Notes: a model not told the origin generated them from the sequence alone. A stretch of DNA of 64,000 bases from Chelydra serpentina (GCA_037349315.1 JBAIAC010000040.1:19052001-19116000), one strand, 5' to 3'; shown: positions 24,488 to 38,002, counted from the first letter of the stretch. Program-made: numbers and translations.

Positions 24488-27400
24488 TTTGCAGCAAACT
24501 GCCAACAGACAGTCGACTCCCCAAGAAGATTTTTTTGAAAAAATTTCAAATGACCTTGAGAACGTGTCAGGTGCTCGTCATAGGTCACGAACCATTAAAT
24601 GTGGCAAATTGTATAAATTATCCACCGCGAACTATTCACTCCATTCCAATCATGCTCTCCTTGGCATCCAAGCCATTGCAGCTGAGGGCATGAGCAGCTC
24701 TCATCCCTTTATTTGCAGACGCCTTGGTCACTGCCGGCCTTGCTTTGCCTTCCCATTTCCAACACGCAGAGGAGATTCTGCTGAGCGCTTGTCTCAGCTG
24801 GATTCAGTCGTGACTGCAAAAAGAAACCCGAAGCACAAAGCACCTTTATGTGGCCACGTCAGTAGCACACTGTGTTCTAACCAATTGCACAGCCTGGGAA
24901 GAGGCTTATCACACAGCTTTAAATCATGTCTTCTTCCAGGCACTGGAGGTAATGCTGCATAATGTTATCAAACTCTAGAGCAAAAGCACCCGGTTCTGAT
25001 CTCCGTAGCACAGTAAAGGCAATGCAGTTACTCCTCTGGATTGACACTGGAGCAACTGAGAACAGAACCTGACCCACAATCAATAATTAAAGACAGTAAG
25101 AACCTCCAGCCTGGAAAGTGTTTGCCACTTTAAGTGTTTCAAGCATGTTAGCATGCATAATAAAACCCCATTGTCCTTGCATTCTCTTGCTACCTGTTAT
25201 GCACACTACACTTGTCTTTTACTCTCTTACTTCACTGCTTGCTGCCGAATGGGAAGTAATCTCTGGTTGGATCACTGGTTTGCTTTAAAATGTTTCTATT
25301 GAAGCTAAACAGAGTGTGTTGCGTGGCTTGCATTCATTGAACCTAGCTTGGCTATTTTTTTTCTGGAGCATTCACAAAGCGGAAATAATATTTTCCCAGC
25401 ACAGTGTCTCTCTTTCTCTATGCCACACTGGAAGATGCGTGGCAGATCAGTCTGGGAATCGCAGTGTCCACAAAGGACAATATGAAATGGGGAAGTTCAA
25501 AGGAGTATTTGAGGCAAAGGGCGATCTCAGGGGAAGAGCACTGGGCTCATTTTCATACTGAGCAGCATTGACAATTGCATTAGAAGGGCAGCGTTCCTTG
25601 CTTTGACCCATATTGCCAGAATGTTGATAATGTTTAATTAGATCAGCAGTAAATGGTCCTGTATGAAATCTTATTTGAAGAATATCAGGGCTGGGAACTT
25701 TAAGCATGTGGCAACAGTCACAGACCTACCAGAATGGAACGAATTGCAAAATTTTCTGTATAGATTTTGAAGACCAGGTTTCCTCACTGTGACAAATAGT
25801 TTTTTGCTACATATGGCTTTTGTGATACAATAACAATGGCAGCCTGAATTCTCTTCCCTATTATCTTGGAAGACTTTAATTCATATTCCAAGTCGGGTAA
25901 TATTAACCTCGGCTTTCTAAAATAAATGCTGTTGAACTATTGACTGTACAGTATTGTACAGGATTGGGGTTTTTTTTGACAGTGCTGTACATTAAGGCAA
26001 TTTATCCACCCACGTAGTCAGTAGGAAAATCCAATTTGGGCCACTTTGCATAAATAGATGGTACATCTATCAAATAAAGTATATTTTAGCAGGAATTACA
26101 GTAATAATCGGGGTGATTTCCACACGGAATAACTGGCAGTTCTTCTTCGCTCCTGAGTAACTAGCGATTAAATAATTACAGGGTAGATACACATAAGATT
26201 AGTACAAACAGAAGACAGATCTTTAGAGAAGCTGCAAGTATGGAAACGTTCCTGAATCCCTTTAGCATCTCAAGTCCTCTATAGACCAACCCACTACAGG
26301 TTAGTGTCACCTTGTCAGTGAACACCCAGCACCTGTTCTGTGTTTTACTGCAACGATTCTGTCCTCCACACACCCTCAACAAACTCCTTCTCTCTGCTTC
26401 CCCTGTTAGCTCAGCCTGCTCCCCAGATCCGTCACCCTTTGCAATCCCAGCAACCTTGCCCGCTTCCTGAGATTCCAGTGGCCCTCTCAACTAAACTGGT
26501 CACCCTTTAGCACCAGATAGGATGCTGCATGGGACAGTTCTGTCCTGAATGAGAGGATGGACTAGACGGGAGCTGATTGGCCACCTCCCCTTCTAACGCC
26601 CCCCCCCCCCCCCCCGTGAAATGGGAAACAGCCAAAGGCAGAAACAGCTAAGCCAATAACAAAACACCCATTTCTCTTAGATGCCCTGCTGATAGGTGCT
26701 GTTAACCCACAGAGCGCTTGCTCTGTGGAGAATGCAACAAGAATGAGTCCTGATGAGATGTGTCTGGAGGTGCAGAAAGGCCACAAGCACAAACACAGAA
26801 TCAAGCATGATGCTGGAGAAAGGAGGTGTGGCTTTTTCACACCTTGCCTGGTGAGATCCAGCTTTGGGGCCAGATAGGATCACCTCTGCTGGCATGGAGG
26901 GTCCTATGCCATCTCCTCTCCCTGCCATGAGGGTCTGGGGATTTCCTAGTCCACTGCCTGTGAGCTCCTCCTGGCTGCCGCTGCTCACCTCCTTGGGTCG
27001 TTCTTCCTTTGTTTCATGACCACGAAGGATTTGTCAAAAGAATATAAGTGGGTGCTCGATGCATTTCTCAACAAACACGTTTCTACGTTTCGTTGGGTTT
27101 CCCCTCAATAGGAAGGTCAGAACCTCTCTGCAGTCCATTCTCAATGAGTATTTTAAAATTCATGGGTGTATTAAAAGGAAAATGCTTCTTGCATTTACTT
27201 TCAATTTGAAACAACATGTGTCAAAGGTGTCTTTCTAATTGCTATCTGGAATAATGGCGTTCTGATGTTGGGAACTTTATTGTCAGTTTATGCAAAGAAG
27301 ATAATTTTTGCATTTGAAATTTAATTATGTTGATATAATTATTCCTTTCCTCGAGAAAATTGTGTGGTACAGATATGCCATGTCTGAATTTAAGTAGAAG

Positions 27401-30327
27401 GGCAAAATAGGTACAATTGTTGCAGGCACCAATTATGTTGATAGCAGCTGAAATCTCAGGCATATGCTAATAGGAAGGCCCAATATATGCTCTGAACAGG
27501 AGTTTTAGGGGAGCATCATCCATTTGAGGCTAAAGGGAAGATTGTCCTGCTTGAATCATCTGGAACTTGTTCCTATAGAATGTACTTAACTCTGTTCCCG
27601 TGGACTGGAGAGAAAAATTATGCCATCAATGCTGAGCTTTGACCTGCTAAACTAGGGACTACTCTCAAATCCACTCTGCGGACCTCTCATCCATCCAGAT
27701 CCCTTCCATGCTCTGTGCATGGAACTCCCAAGGGTGCAGCTGGAGAGCAGAGTGTACACTGGAGACTCACCATGTGCAGTATGCAGCATTTGGCTGTGTC
27801 TGCTTCTACCAGAGCTTGTGTCTAAAAGCAAAGGTCTTGATTCTGGGTGATTGAAGGTAATGGGAGATTTGCTGTTGACTTCAGTGAAGGATCAGGCCCT
27901 CAATGAATGTACACTATGGGATAAACTAACAACGTATTAACTTGTAGGATGCAAAGATATGAGTGTTACAATCTCTGAAACCTTCCCCAATCTAGCATGG
28001 TTTTTTTTACATGGTTTATTTACAAATACAATTGTCCCTGTGTAAGGACGTGTGAATCAGTTGGGATAAAATAAGACCAAACCTAGACCTCTGCTCAATC
28101 CATAAACAGCGAACAATCTGTTTATGCTTATTTGATTCTGTTCAAGCTGAGCCAATCATTTACTTGACAAATTTCTCCTTTTTTTCCATTTACAAATTGC
28201 CTCCAGACTGGTCATGAAATTCTCAAATTCCTTTGTTAATTCTTCAGAAAGTACTGAATATTCTCAATTCATGCTGAGTGACAGGTTCCATAAATCATGT
28301 AGTATTGTTCTGTTTCCCAACTGTTCCTGCCGCACATTTATATAAGTGAATGTACAATTCAGAATTAACTTTCAGTGAAAGGTGGAGCATTCAGACTTAA
28401 AATTCACTTTTCACATGGATTTGCACAAGTGAATTACTTGAAGGTTAATGAAGAGCGAACACAAATTTGCATGAATTTTTTTCACAGCATTGGAACAGTT
28501 CCAGTGCCTCTAATAATAACAATAACTCGACAGCTCTTGACTGTAAACCCATCTGTTTTAGGGACAACGGTATTGTTAAGCCCTGCTGTTAAGATTCATT
28601 AGAAATCTCTGTTTTCCAGCCTACCATTAAATAACCACTCTGGCCGGAAGCTTCAAAAAGAATCCCAAGATCACTGATGGCATTAGCACGTTGACAGTAT
28701 AATGTATTAAGTCACCTGCTCAATACCATCCAACGTTCACCTCACTCCCCACAAAATGATTGGTAACTTTGCACATCTCTGGTGCCTTTGGCCATTGGCT
28801 CTCAGAGCTCTTTACTAACATGAATTCCTCCTCGCACAGCTCCTGCTTGGAAGGTGAATTGCATTGGCCTCTCTGGGTTTCCCCAACAGTAAAAGTGAAA
28901 ATCACCCCCAGAGCAAGGTCTGGCAAGGTGCTGAACCCTCCCCTTCCACTGAAGTCTCTGGGAGTGGAGTTCATTCAGCACCTTGTAGGATGCGGCCCAG
29001 AGTCCTTCAGAACCCAGCTCTCCAGCCCTGCAACGGAACCACTTGGCGTAAGATGTCAGAGGAAGGACCGATTTCAGCCCCATGTGGAGAGCCAGCACAA
29101 GACGTAGGCACCACTTAAGTTCTACCTCACCCACCAGGCAAGATTGTGTACTGGTCCTACACAGCCTTGCAGGGGACCCAAGGGGGGCGTAGAACCGATC
29201 GCATCTGTATGCAGCTCAGTAACAGGGTGGGAGAGAGAAGAGGTTGTGCACCTGATACCCTGTAGGGGAATGGATGGGGTAAGGAGGGGTAGAGCCATGG
29301 GTCTGCCCTCCTGTGTGCCAACCAGCAGAGCCACCAGCTGCGAGGAGGGCGGTGGGCGGTAAGCGGTACTCCAGAAAGGGGTGTCACATCTTACTTCCCC
29401 TAACTAGAGACCGAGCTGAGCAGAGTGGAGACTGTGACTCGGGATGAGTTTTGTCCTGCTACTTCTGCAAGGAGCTGCCCCATCCTCCAGGCTGACCCAA
29501 GGTTCAGTCTACCACTGCGGCTCTGAGTGGGACTTACGCAGTCGCCTTGTGCTGGCCTTGGTATACGGATGAATTTCACTCGACGGTCTCACTTCCTTTC
29601 TGGGTGCTCTGTTGGCATCACTTTTAATGAGACCTGGGGATCCAGATCCCTTAGAAGCAGCACTGAAAATTGCAGCCTTAAAATTTGATAGACGTTGATA
29701 ACAACACGTGAACACAATGTAAGCCAAGCTGATGTTCACGGCAGCTGCCCAACGAGAGAGAGGGTCCTCACAACGCAAGCCACCAAGATTCCGTTATTTG
29801 TTAATATTTCACCTCTGTAGAAGACACCGAGGCCTTTTATTTTCACCAAATTGAGTAAGAAAGCGGCTGAATTCCCAGATACGGAGAAGCGATTCCATCC
29901 CATTGTGTTGAGGGGGGAGTGCAGTCCCCCATCGGTATGTCAGGAAAATAATAATTGAATGCAGCAAAACCAGAACGCAGCCAGTGAACTACATTTCACT
30001 GAGCCGCATCTTCCCGGAGCGGAGGAATTCTTTTAATTAGTGCTGTTATCAGTATATCGGAAGGTTTGCTTTTCTATCAATAGGTTGTTTTGCTGCGGGT
30101 TTTAAATTTACAAATAGCTGATTACAGATGTGGTCGCTAAAGCGCTGCGTTTTCTCCCCATGTGATTTAACACTTCGCTGCCTGTGTTCCCAGGTGAGAG
30201 TATTTTGCTTTTTTTCATTTGGCTGCGTCTCCCTCCTCAGTTGTGTAGTGTCTGCTACTGTGTGGCCCACAGCACCACAGGACCGGAGCAGAACGCCATG
30301 TCATGGAGCACTTTTCATACCCAGCTG

Positions 30328-30449
30328 AGGGTGACCAGACAGCAAATGTGAAAAAGCAGGACGGCGGGTGGGGGGTAATAGGAGCCTATATAAGAAAAAG
30401 ACCCAAAAATCGGAACTGTCCCTATAAAATCGGGACATCTGGTCACCCT
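30328..30449. mobile_element. hAT-type MITE (GGGTGACCAGA family), copy 2
   Basis: Ends AGGGTGACCAGA and TCTGGTCACCCT are perfect 12-bp inverted repeats, and the interior matches the copies at 11590 and 49991. Only AGCTG is visible as a flanking repeat (30323-30327 and 30450-30454), so the expected 8-bp duplication has decayed or the ends are misplaced by a few bases. Confidence 0.8.
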
Positions 30450-31785
30450 AGCTGACCTGCATTGGCACAAGGATGAACAAAATGACCCGCTATGTCCTTT
30501 TCCACTCTAACTCCTAGGCTGGGGAGTTCCATGGAGGGAACCAGTCAGATGTCCACTTACGTTTCCCCCTGAATAGCCGGGGAATAAAAGGCCTGGAAAC
30601 GCTAGGTTTGACAAAGATCTGGGTGGCGTTAAAGTCTCGACAAGTATCGGCGCATTCCCAAAAGCGACGGTGATTGTGTGCAGTCCAAACTCAGACATTT
30701 CTTTGCATGTTTTATGAACTGAAATGCTATTCCCCTAAGGGCCGCTCACCCTGTGATACCCAGGCTTTCGTTATTTACTCTGACAGGCGGCTGGCGCCTG
30801 CACTAAGGCCTGTCGCTGCCTGCACTACAAATCATCTCTCACCTTGTCACCACAGAGACGGCAATTTTACAGCTGGCACCTTCAATCAAGTTAAATGTGC
30901 AGCTCGCGCGGGCTGAAGAATGCCTTTCTAGCTGGGATCTGAAACGACTCCAAAGCAAATTAAAACGGCAAAGTTAAAACTGCGAGTGGTAAAAGAGCGA
31001 AACCCCCATGTGATTAGCGCCAGCTCACGCGGCCATTATTGCAATTATGATGGGAGAATCTCAGCCGCGGCTTGTTGCTGATGTTGACGGTGAACAATAG
31101 AATCCAGGATTGTGACACTTTTCCACCCCGTGGTTTAAATTGAGCTTCTGATTTTCTTATAAGCTGGCAATGTTTTGGAAAAGAGCTTTGTCTTTAAGCA
31201 GTTTGTACCATGTTATGTAAGTGGATCAGCAACCCAGAAATACACAGAAAATGTCCCTTTGGCCCCTGCACGCTCAGCAGGTCTGTTCCCAGATTAGTCT
31301 TATGAAGGAGCTGCTTCCTTCCTCACATCTCGCCTGGATAAAGCACAATTTAACTGAATCTTAAAACCTGAGCGTTAAGAGAGTTGTGGTGGAGCCAAAT
31401 CCAATGGGTCAAAGACTGAAAAGATGGGAAAGGCTTCCTAGATCATGGAATCTGCCCACTGGCTAGATCAGTGTAACACTGCCATACAGAAAGCACAGGT
31501 ACAACTGCCAACTGCACCCAAGAGGTAGAGAGGATCCTGCATTCGTTTCCTTTTATTTGGGGGGATAGAAATATGGTAGGTTACTGCCGTTCTAAAGGCT
31601 GTTTCAGCAAAACCAGAAAAGAACATGAGGCCAAACCCCAAGGTCAAAAGCCATCAGAGGATGTAGCTCTGTTAGCATTCAAAACAAGAGGAAATGTTCA
31701 GGAGTTTGGGGGTCTCCTTACAGGATTTGGGGGTGCACTGTAACCTCTGCCATAACACTGCTGCTCTTGAAGGGAAGAGGAGATA

Positions 31786-32080
31786 GACTAATGGTTAAAA
31801 TCACTAGGCTCAGCAGAACTGGGTACAGTCCCCAGGTCTTCTACCGGCTTCCTGAGCGAGCTTGGGGAAGTCACGTACCCTCCCCGTGCCTCAGTTTCCC
31901 ATCTGCACATCAGATACTAATGCTTTCTTTCTTCCACCCTTTGTCTGGCTTAGATTGTCTATTCAGACAATAAGCTCTTTGAGGTGGTGACTGTCTCTTA
32001 TCATGTGTTTGCACGTGACTTAGCACAACGGGGCCATTATCTTGGCTGGCACCTCTAGGTGCTACTGGAATAATAACAAA
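31786..32080 (+). repeat. MIR-like CORE-SINE with L3/L2-type tail
   Basis: CTTGGGGAAGTCACGTACCC and GTGCCTCAGTTTCCCATCTG match the conserved central part of MIR-type SINEs. The later ATAAGCTCTTTGAGGTGG and CTTAGCACAACGGGGCC are the shared LINE-type tail. It ends about 120 bp before the next exon's acceptor. Confidence 0.65.
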
Positions 32081-32204
32081 TACATTCTATAAGGAAATGC
32101 ATCATTTAAGTGAATGGTTTGTTACCCATCTCGGATATTTAGGTCCATAGCTGAATGTCTACCGCTTTTCCGAACAAAACCTAATCTTAACGTGTTTTTC
32201 CTAG

Positions 32205-32338
32205 GAGAAGCAGGTGGATGAGCTGTCTGCAGTGAGGCAGACCTTGCAAGCTGACCTGGAAACCTCGATCAGACGTACTGCGGCTCTGCAGGTCGCCCTC
32301 GAAGAGGTGCAATCCAGTGATGAAAGTGATACAGAAAG
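32205..32338 (+). CDS. MYO18B exon: end of coiled coil and acidic Ser/Asp stretch
   Basis: The acceptor is CGTGTTTTTCCTAG. The exon encodes EKQVDELSAVRQTLQADL and then ETSIRRTAALQVALEEVQ, ending with SSDESDTE and two bases (AG) of a split codon before donor GTATCT. It therefore ends in phase 2, unlike the earlier exons, which are all phase 0. The heptad pattern stops in the SSDESDTE run, marking the end of the rod and the start of a disordered tail. SxxE/SDxE sites there fit casein kinase 2, an inference only. The AVRQTLQxDLETSIRR word is MYO18B-specific. The weak GTATCT donor may matter for alternative splicing. Confidence 0.92.
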
Positions 32339-35300
32339 GTATCTAGACTAAAACCAAAGAAACAAGACAAAACAAAGGCCAGGTTCATCCCCGGGGAAAG
32401 CATTCTGAAGTTAGTGCAGATACACCAGGGACCACATGGGCCTGATGTCTCTAATTGTGACAGAAATAGTCTAGTCACAAAAATCATTGGTCCATTTTCT
32501 ACGTTCATGTAAATCATCCCACTCGGCATAGTTTGTGAATGCCACCTATTATGCAAAATTTTTCTTTGATAAATGTTGGGGGGGTTTTTTGGTTCCAAAA
32601 ATCACTGTTCCATTTCCCACCAGACTCATGCTTTCTCTCAGGGAGGGGATTCTAATCCCCTTGTGTTTGGTGTCGTAAATATAGCTGTGGGTGTGTGTTT
32701 TCACATGCTGCTGCGTGGCTCACGGCTCTTCACCTTGTGCGGTCGTTTGAACCAGTGCAAACTAGGAGTCGAATGCTCCCAACGCAGCAGGGCAGTGTTA
32801 TAACACAAGTGGAAATGGCTACACAAGGTGCAGGGCAATGGGAGAACCAGGTCCTAATTTTGCATTTTTCCTTCAGCCTTTTCCAAAAGAGCTGGTAGGG
32901 TTAGTGGATAACTTCCTTTTACTGTGTCACAGCTGAAGTGGATTTAGACCAGGATTGAAGGGGGTTAAACTTAATGATTAAAAATTAAGCATATAGTTTT
33001 AACTATTTAACACTGACATCTTTAAGTTTTCCTCCTGTTTGTTAATCAGCTATTAAAGCCACTGGGAAAAGCATTTCCAGGCTTGGATGGGATGATCGTT
33101 TTAGTGCCAGTGTCACAAAATGATCTCACTTTTCAGAAAAATGCGTGTTCCCAGCAGGAGGCTCAGAAATGCCAGTTGGAATCGAAATCTTTATTCTCCA
33201 ACACGTTTCACGTTTCCTTCTTGCAGAGAAGTGCTTGTGACCTTGTGCTTTCAGACTGCTGGGCAAAATGAGTCCAGTGCAAGTCAAATCTACCACCTAA
33301 AAACCTTGACAACCAGCCTTTAAAAAGGCGGTCATCAGATACATTTAAAAATAAAATTCTCCTACAAATTAAAAGGCAAAATAATTCCAGCAGTGAATTT
33401 TGTGCTCAACAAAACAAATGACTGAATAATCTCCAAATCAGGGGAATTTGCCCCCAAACTCATGATGCCCTGCTGTCTCTCCAGTGCTAATTGTCTAACT
33501 GCTCTTCCCAGATCTGTGTTTGAGAGAGACCTGTTCTTACTCAGCTAAAGTCATTCTTTTCCCCATAGCTTTCACAGATACAGTCAAATACCTGAAAAGC
33601 TAGTCTAAGAAACCTCCCTTCTATTACTCATCTTCACATATCTCTTAAATATTTGTTCTTTAATGGTAAATCAGTCCAGTGCCATCTGTCTTTCTAACTG
33701 CTTTTTAGTCTCTTTGATGGCTTCGGAGTGTCTCTTTCCCAGACAGCCTCCAGACAAGGCCATTCCTCCTGCAGCAGATCTAATAGGATGCTCTTCCAGA
33801 AAATAAATCTGCTCTGTCTCTTCCCGGCTCCCTCTGCCATGAATACAGGGCTCCTCTCTCTTTGTAAGCCGAAGTCTCCTGGAAAGCCTCAGTCTTAAAG
33901 GGGCAAGCACTGGGCTACACCCGCCACCGCTGCTAATGCGAGAGAAGAATGTTTCCACAGATCATCTCATTATCAGACTTCTGATCACTAGATGCTCAAT
34001 AAACTGAAGTTATTGATTACAAAAACCAGACAGCCCTGTGACGTTTACTTGCCTTCAAAATCCAGGTTGGGCGGGGAGAGAGAATCCGTTTTGCAGTAGA
34101 GCTGGTTGAAACATTTTGACAAGAAAAAATTTCCACTCGATTTCCATTCCCCATTTTTGGATTAGCTTCATTCTGATGATTGTTGTTCCCTCCTTTCCCT
34201 CATTGCTAAGAGGGCATTATGACAAAGAGAGAGAAGGGTTATATATATACACATACACACACACACACTCCCTTCTTTGAAAATATATACTTATTAAATA
34301 GTATATAAATAGTATCTATTTTCAAAGAATGGGGCGTGTGTGTATATACATGTATATATTGACATCATTCATTGAAAAGATGCAGTTCTTTCCCCAGTTA
34401 TTAAACCGGGTAGAACAGGGTGAAACCCAAGAGCTCAGAAATGCCCTTTCTAATCAAAACTGATTTCAGATACAATTCATGCTTTATTTCGAAATGAGAA
34501 GTACTTCTCAGCAGGGACTCTCCAGGCTGCTGTGCTGAGGAAAATGGTGTTCTGCCCTTTTTATAGTTATTTACCCCTCCTCTGTATCCACGGCTTCAGA
34601 TTTTCTCATTTCCCTGCAGTGTTTAACTTTTAACCAGTGAATCCTAAGACGAGTCCAACCTGTTACTAAAAGCTGAATTAGTAAATTCAGTCCTTCATTG
34701 AACGCTACCAGCTCTGTAACAAACCAGGCTTGTGATGCATTGCAGGGGGCTCAGATTTACAACTGATCAATGCCTGACGATGTGTCTCACCTCTGACTTC
34801 AGTGGAGTTAATGCTGATGCACACAGGCGGGAGAGCAGCATCAAGCCCCAAACATATTGCATGAAGTAGATCGCAGGAAAACCAATACGCTCTGATGCAG
34901 AAGAACTGCAAATAGCAGTGTGGCTCACAGCAGGCATAACATAACATCACATCAGTCCTTTTAGTCAGCCTACAGATCTGGGCTGTGTGTTTGAGCATGT
35001 TACAGGATAGTTAGCCCATCCAACTGGTACAACTTGCATTACCATCAGTGGGCTCTGGACTGGCATACATCACGCCACTGATGTACCTCCTCACCTCCCC
35101 CCCCTCCCCCCAGTGTGCACAACGGTGGCCTGTGTGTGTGTGCGCGTGCGTGCACACCCATGTGTCTTTCTTCTCTGCTGTTTGATTTTTAGGACATATT
35201 TTGGACAGATAGGAACAGGCCCTGGTAGCTCTGCTCCCCCTTGTAATGACAGCTGGAGAAGAAAGTTGTGTTACAATGAATCTGAAATGTTTTTGCTCTC

Positions 35301-36508
35301 CTCAAACGGAAGCTGATCCTCTGACTTCCACTGTGGTTTAGTAAAGACAGCACAATCCATCGCCGAGTGCAATGATCTTTTCTTCCTTCATTACCGTGTC
35401 CAGACAGCCTGTTTAAGAAGAGATATGTAATTGAACCCTAAGATTTGCTGGCTGGTTAAAGCTTTTCACCTTTTTTGTGATATTGACTCATAGTTGTCAA
35501 AATCTCGTTTGCCAAGGAGATGTCAATACCTGGTGAAAATGTGATCGTGTTCTTATTAGAGGTGCTTTGATTAGTTTCAGATGGGATTTCAGATGGATTG
35601 CCTTTACATACACTGCAGCTACATTGATCTTCCACATTTTCTCTAGATACTCTGCCTATTAATCCAAGATAGATGGTCTCAATTTTTTTTCTTTGCCGGT
35701 TCTGATTTGACAATATTGAACTGGCTTGTACTTTTAAAGGAAGTGAATCTCTTAAAGGGAATCAACCTATCACCATATCAGGAGTGGACACTAATGACAA
35801 ATGAACACAGGGACCAAACCCCTAACATAGTGTGAAACCCTTTTGGAAGGTTTGTGCCCCCCTCTAATACAGACCTGGAGGACTGGTTCAAATGTGTTTT
35901 ACAATTAAAGCCATCATCCCAGAGCTGAACATAGAGTGAATAAAATGGAGATTGTGTTTGCACGCCGCCCATCTGGGTTACAGAGCATTTTCACCAGCAT
36001 GAGGAGAAACAGCCACCTGAAGTGGCAATGGCATGAAAATCAGGTTGCCTGGAAAAGTTTGTTTCATGGGCACTGAAAGCAGACTCTGAGCCAATCTGTG
36101 CTTATGTTGTGAAAGACCAGAACAGATTCTGTCATCTAAAGATGCAAAACAAAACAAAAAAAGATTAGGGATGAAGGGACCAATACAGATCAAACAAAAG
36201 CCACCCCAAACTACCACCCTGGGAGAACTCATCCAGGTTTTATTCATCTTTCCCCTGCTTCATTTTTCATGTGCATGGCTTGGTTTGACCTGGGTTTGGA
36301 GCACAAATTCTACACCATTGTGAGAGAGGCTGGGCATGTGGTTGTTTCCAGTCCAGGGAGCCTGCAAAGCCAGGTGAGAGAGCCTAGTCAGGATAAGGTT
36401 TCCAAATACCCCATTTGCCTGCTTACCTCAGATTTCTTTGGTGTCTTTGGGGAAGGAGGGCATGTCAAAGTGAATGCAAAGTAAAATGGTGGTGTGTTCT
36501 GCTTACAG
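32339..36508 (+). other. MYO18B intron, 4170 bp
   Basis: GT at 32339 and AG at 36507-36508, between a phase-2 exon end and a phase-2 start. Positions 34230-34350 are an AT/AC simple-repeat area (TATATATATACACATACACAC). A GT/GC run occurs at about 35131-35150. No interspersed repeat is clearly recognised. The human protein, as I recall it, carries a short extra segment between the flanking exons, so a missed micro-exon here is possible. Confidence 0.75.
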
Positions 36509-36670
36509 GGACAATCAGTCTAGCTTAGGCTCCACTCTAAGTCTGGAGCCAGAAGAAAGCATCAAATCCTGGATGGGGTCTTCAGTGGGCTGGTCATCAC
36601 CTTCGGGTCCCAGTGTGGCTGGAAGTCTCTCAAGGCAATCCATGGGCAGCCGCAGCACCCCGAGCCTGAG
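36509..36670 (+). CDS. MYO18B exon: Ser-rich post-coiled-coil tail, 54 codons
   Basis: The acceptor is GTTCTGCTTACAG. The first base completes an Arg codon with the previous exon (AG plus G). The exon then reads DNQSSLGSTLSLEPEESIKSW, SPSGPSVAGSLSRQS and MGSRSTPSL, and leaves two bases (AG) before donor GTAAGAGC, again phase 2. The product is Ser/Gly/Pro-rich and predicted disordered. SxxSxxS and SRQS arrangements offer phosphorylation sites. Its layout (DN, then Ser-rich, then ESI-x-SW, then SRQS) parallels MYO18B just after the rod, and MYO18A lacks this. The next exon should continue the C-terminal tail but is not seen in the remaining 27 kb. Confidence 0.88.
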
Positions 36671-37338
36671 GTAAGAGCTATCCAGAACTTTCTTAGACTA
36701 AAAAAACGTCAGTGGTAACGGATGGTATGTGCTACAGGTCGAGTTGTGAGAAACTGAGTGCTCACACCAAACATATCCTCTGTAGAAACTTTAAACAGTA
36801 AATGCCAAGTGCCACACACAGCCGGATGTACAAGGTTTCTGATTTTGCATGCTTTTAAATGTGGCGGATTGCAACAAGACAGCAAGGCGCTACTAGGCGA
36901 ATGGTATTTTAAAGATATAGTATTTCCCGTGTAAAGCTGCGCGTCTGCATCTTGCCATCTTAGAATGATAAAAGAGGCAGGTACAAAGCAAAACCGTGTC
37001 GCCAACCAACATCAACTCTTCCACACCAGTACCCTTCCCTTGACCAGATCTCCAAAGCAATGACATTTAGTTGGGACATAGGTCACTATCTGATGTTTAT
37101 TTCTGATGATTGTTCATTGCCCTTTTAAATGTAAGGGACTACATTCAACTGGGTAAGAACTACTGACTGATGGACGTTAAAAAGCTTTGGACTTTCTGTT
37201 CGGATAAATATCCAGAACTTTGAGTCACAATAACTTTGGGAAAACTTAAGAATAGTATTCAGAGTTCCCCGCTTCACGCAGTCTTAGTCACATCTTTATC
37301 TTTAGTGATCCCTTCATTACTGCAGTATCATATTAGGA

Positions 37339-37717
37339 CAGTGGCTCTCAACCTTTCCAGACGGCTGTACCCTTTCAGGAGTCTGATTTGTTTGCGTACC
37401 CCCAAGTTTCACCTCACTTAAAAACTACTCGCTTATAAAATCAGACATAAAACTACAAAAGGGTCACAGCAGAGCATTACTGAAAAATTGCTGAATTTCT
37501 CATTTTTACCATATAATTATAAAATAAATCGATTAGAATATAAATATTGTACTTATATTTCAGTGTATAGTATATAGAGCAGTATAAACAAGTCATTGTC
37601 TGTATGAAATGTTTGTTTGTACTGACTTCACTAGAGCTTTTTATGTAGCCTGTGGTAAAACGAGGTAAATATTTAGATGAGTTGGTGTACCCCCGGGAAG
37701 ACCTCTGAGAACCACTG
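37339..37717. mobile_element. hAT-type MITE (CAGTGG..TCTCAACC family), copy 1
   Basis: Ends CAGTGGCTCTCAACC and CTCTGAGAACCACTG are inverted repeats. Flanks TATTAGGA (37331-37338) and TGTTAGGA (37718-37725) form an 8-bp duplication with one mismatch. The interior is AT-rich with GTGTATAGTATATAGAGCAG. The copy at 46369 is the same family in opposite orientation. Confidence 0.8.
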
Positions 37718-38002
37718 TGTTAGGAAGTACTCCATGAATTCTCTAAATATATGCTCCTATTGCAATTGGTAGCTGCCTTAGCACTATTAGCAATGGGAAT
37801 GTTATGTGGAACAACAGAAAATGGTGATGTTAAAGTGAGACAGTAGCATTTACTGAATGAGTTGGAAGACCATGACCTAACAGGAGAGGATTTCACATTG
37901 CTTGTATTGGACACTGTAATAGACCCACACCTAGATGTTCTCAAGTTTATTTACAGTAGCTGTGTGGCTACTCTCCCTCAAGGAAGTAATGGAATCATGG
38001 TG

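Larger units (their letters stand above)
13797..32204 (+). other. MYO18B large intron, 18.4 kb
   Basis: GT donor at 13797 and AG acceptor at 32203-32204. No additional exon or gene is supported. Identified contents are a short retroposed repeat (15626-15725), CR1 tail (about 19005-19085), hAT MITEs (19946-20570, 24129-24487, 30328-30449), a SINE (21323-21500), a Harbinger-like MITE (21595-21890) and a MIR-like SINE (about 31786-32080). The blocks 16150-18980, 22170-23330 and 24960-30300 show nothing I recognise. They are AT-rich and repeat-poor apart from homopolymers such as the poly-C at about 26600-26615. Confidence 0.8.

Noticed and set aside
34230..34350. Palindromic TATATA/ACACAC region as a regulatory element
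   Set aside because: Simple dinucleotide repeats explain it fully.
35112..35150. Possible micro-exon after CCCCCCAG reading a short Val/Cys-rich stretch
   Set aside because: It lies in a GT/GC simple repeat, has no clear donor and does not match the expected MYO18B segment.
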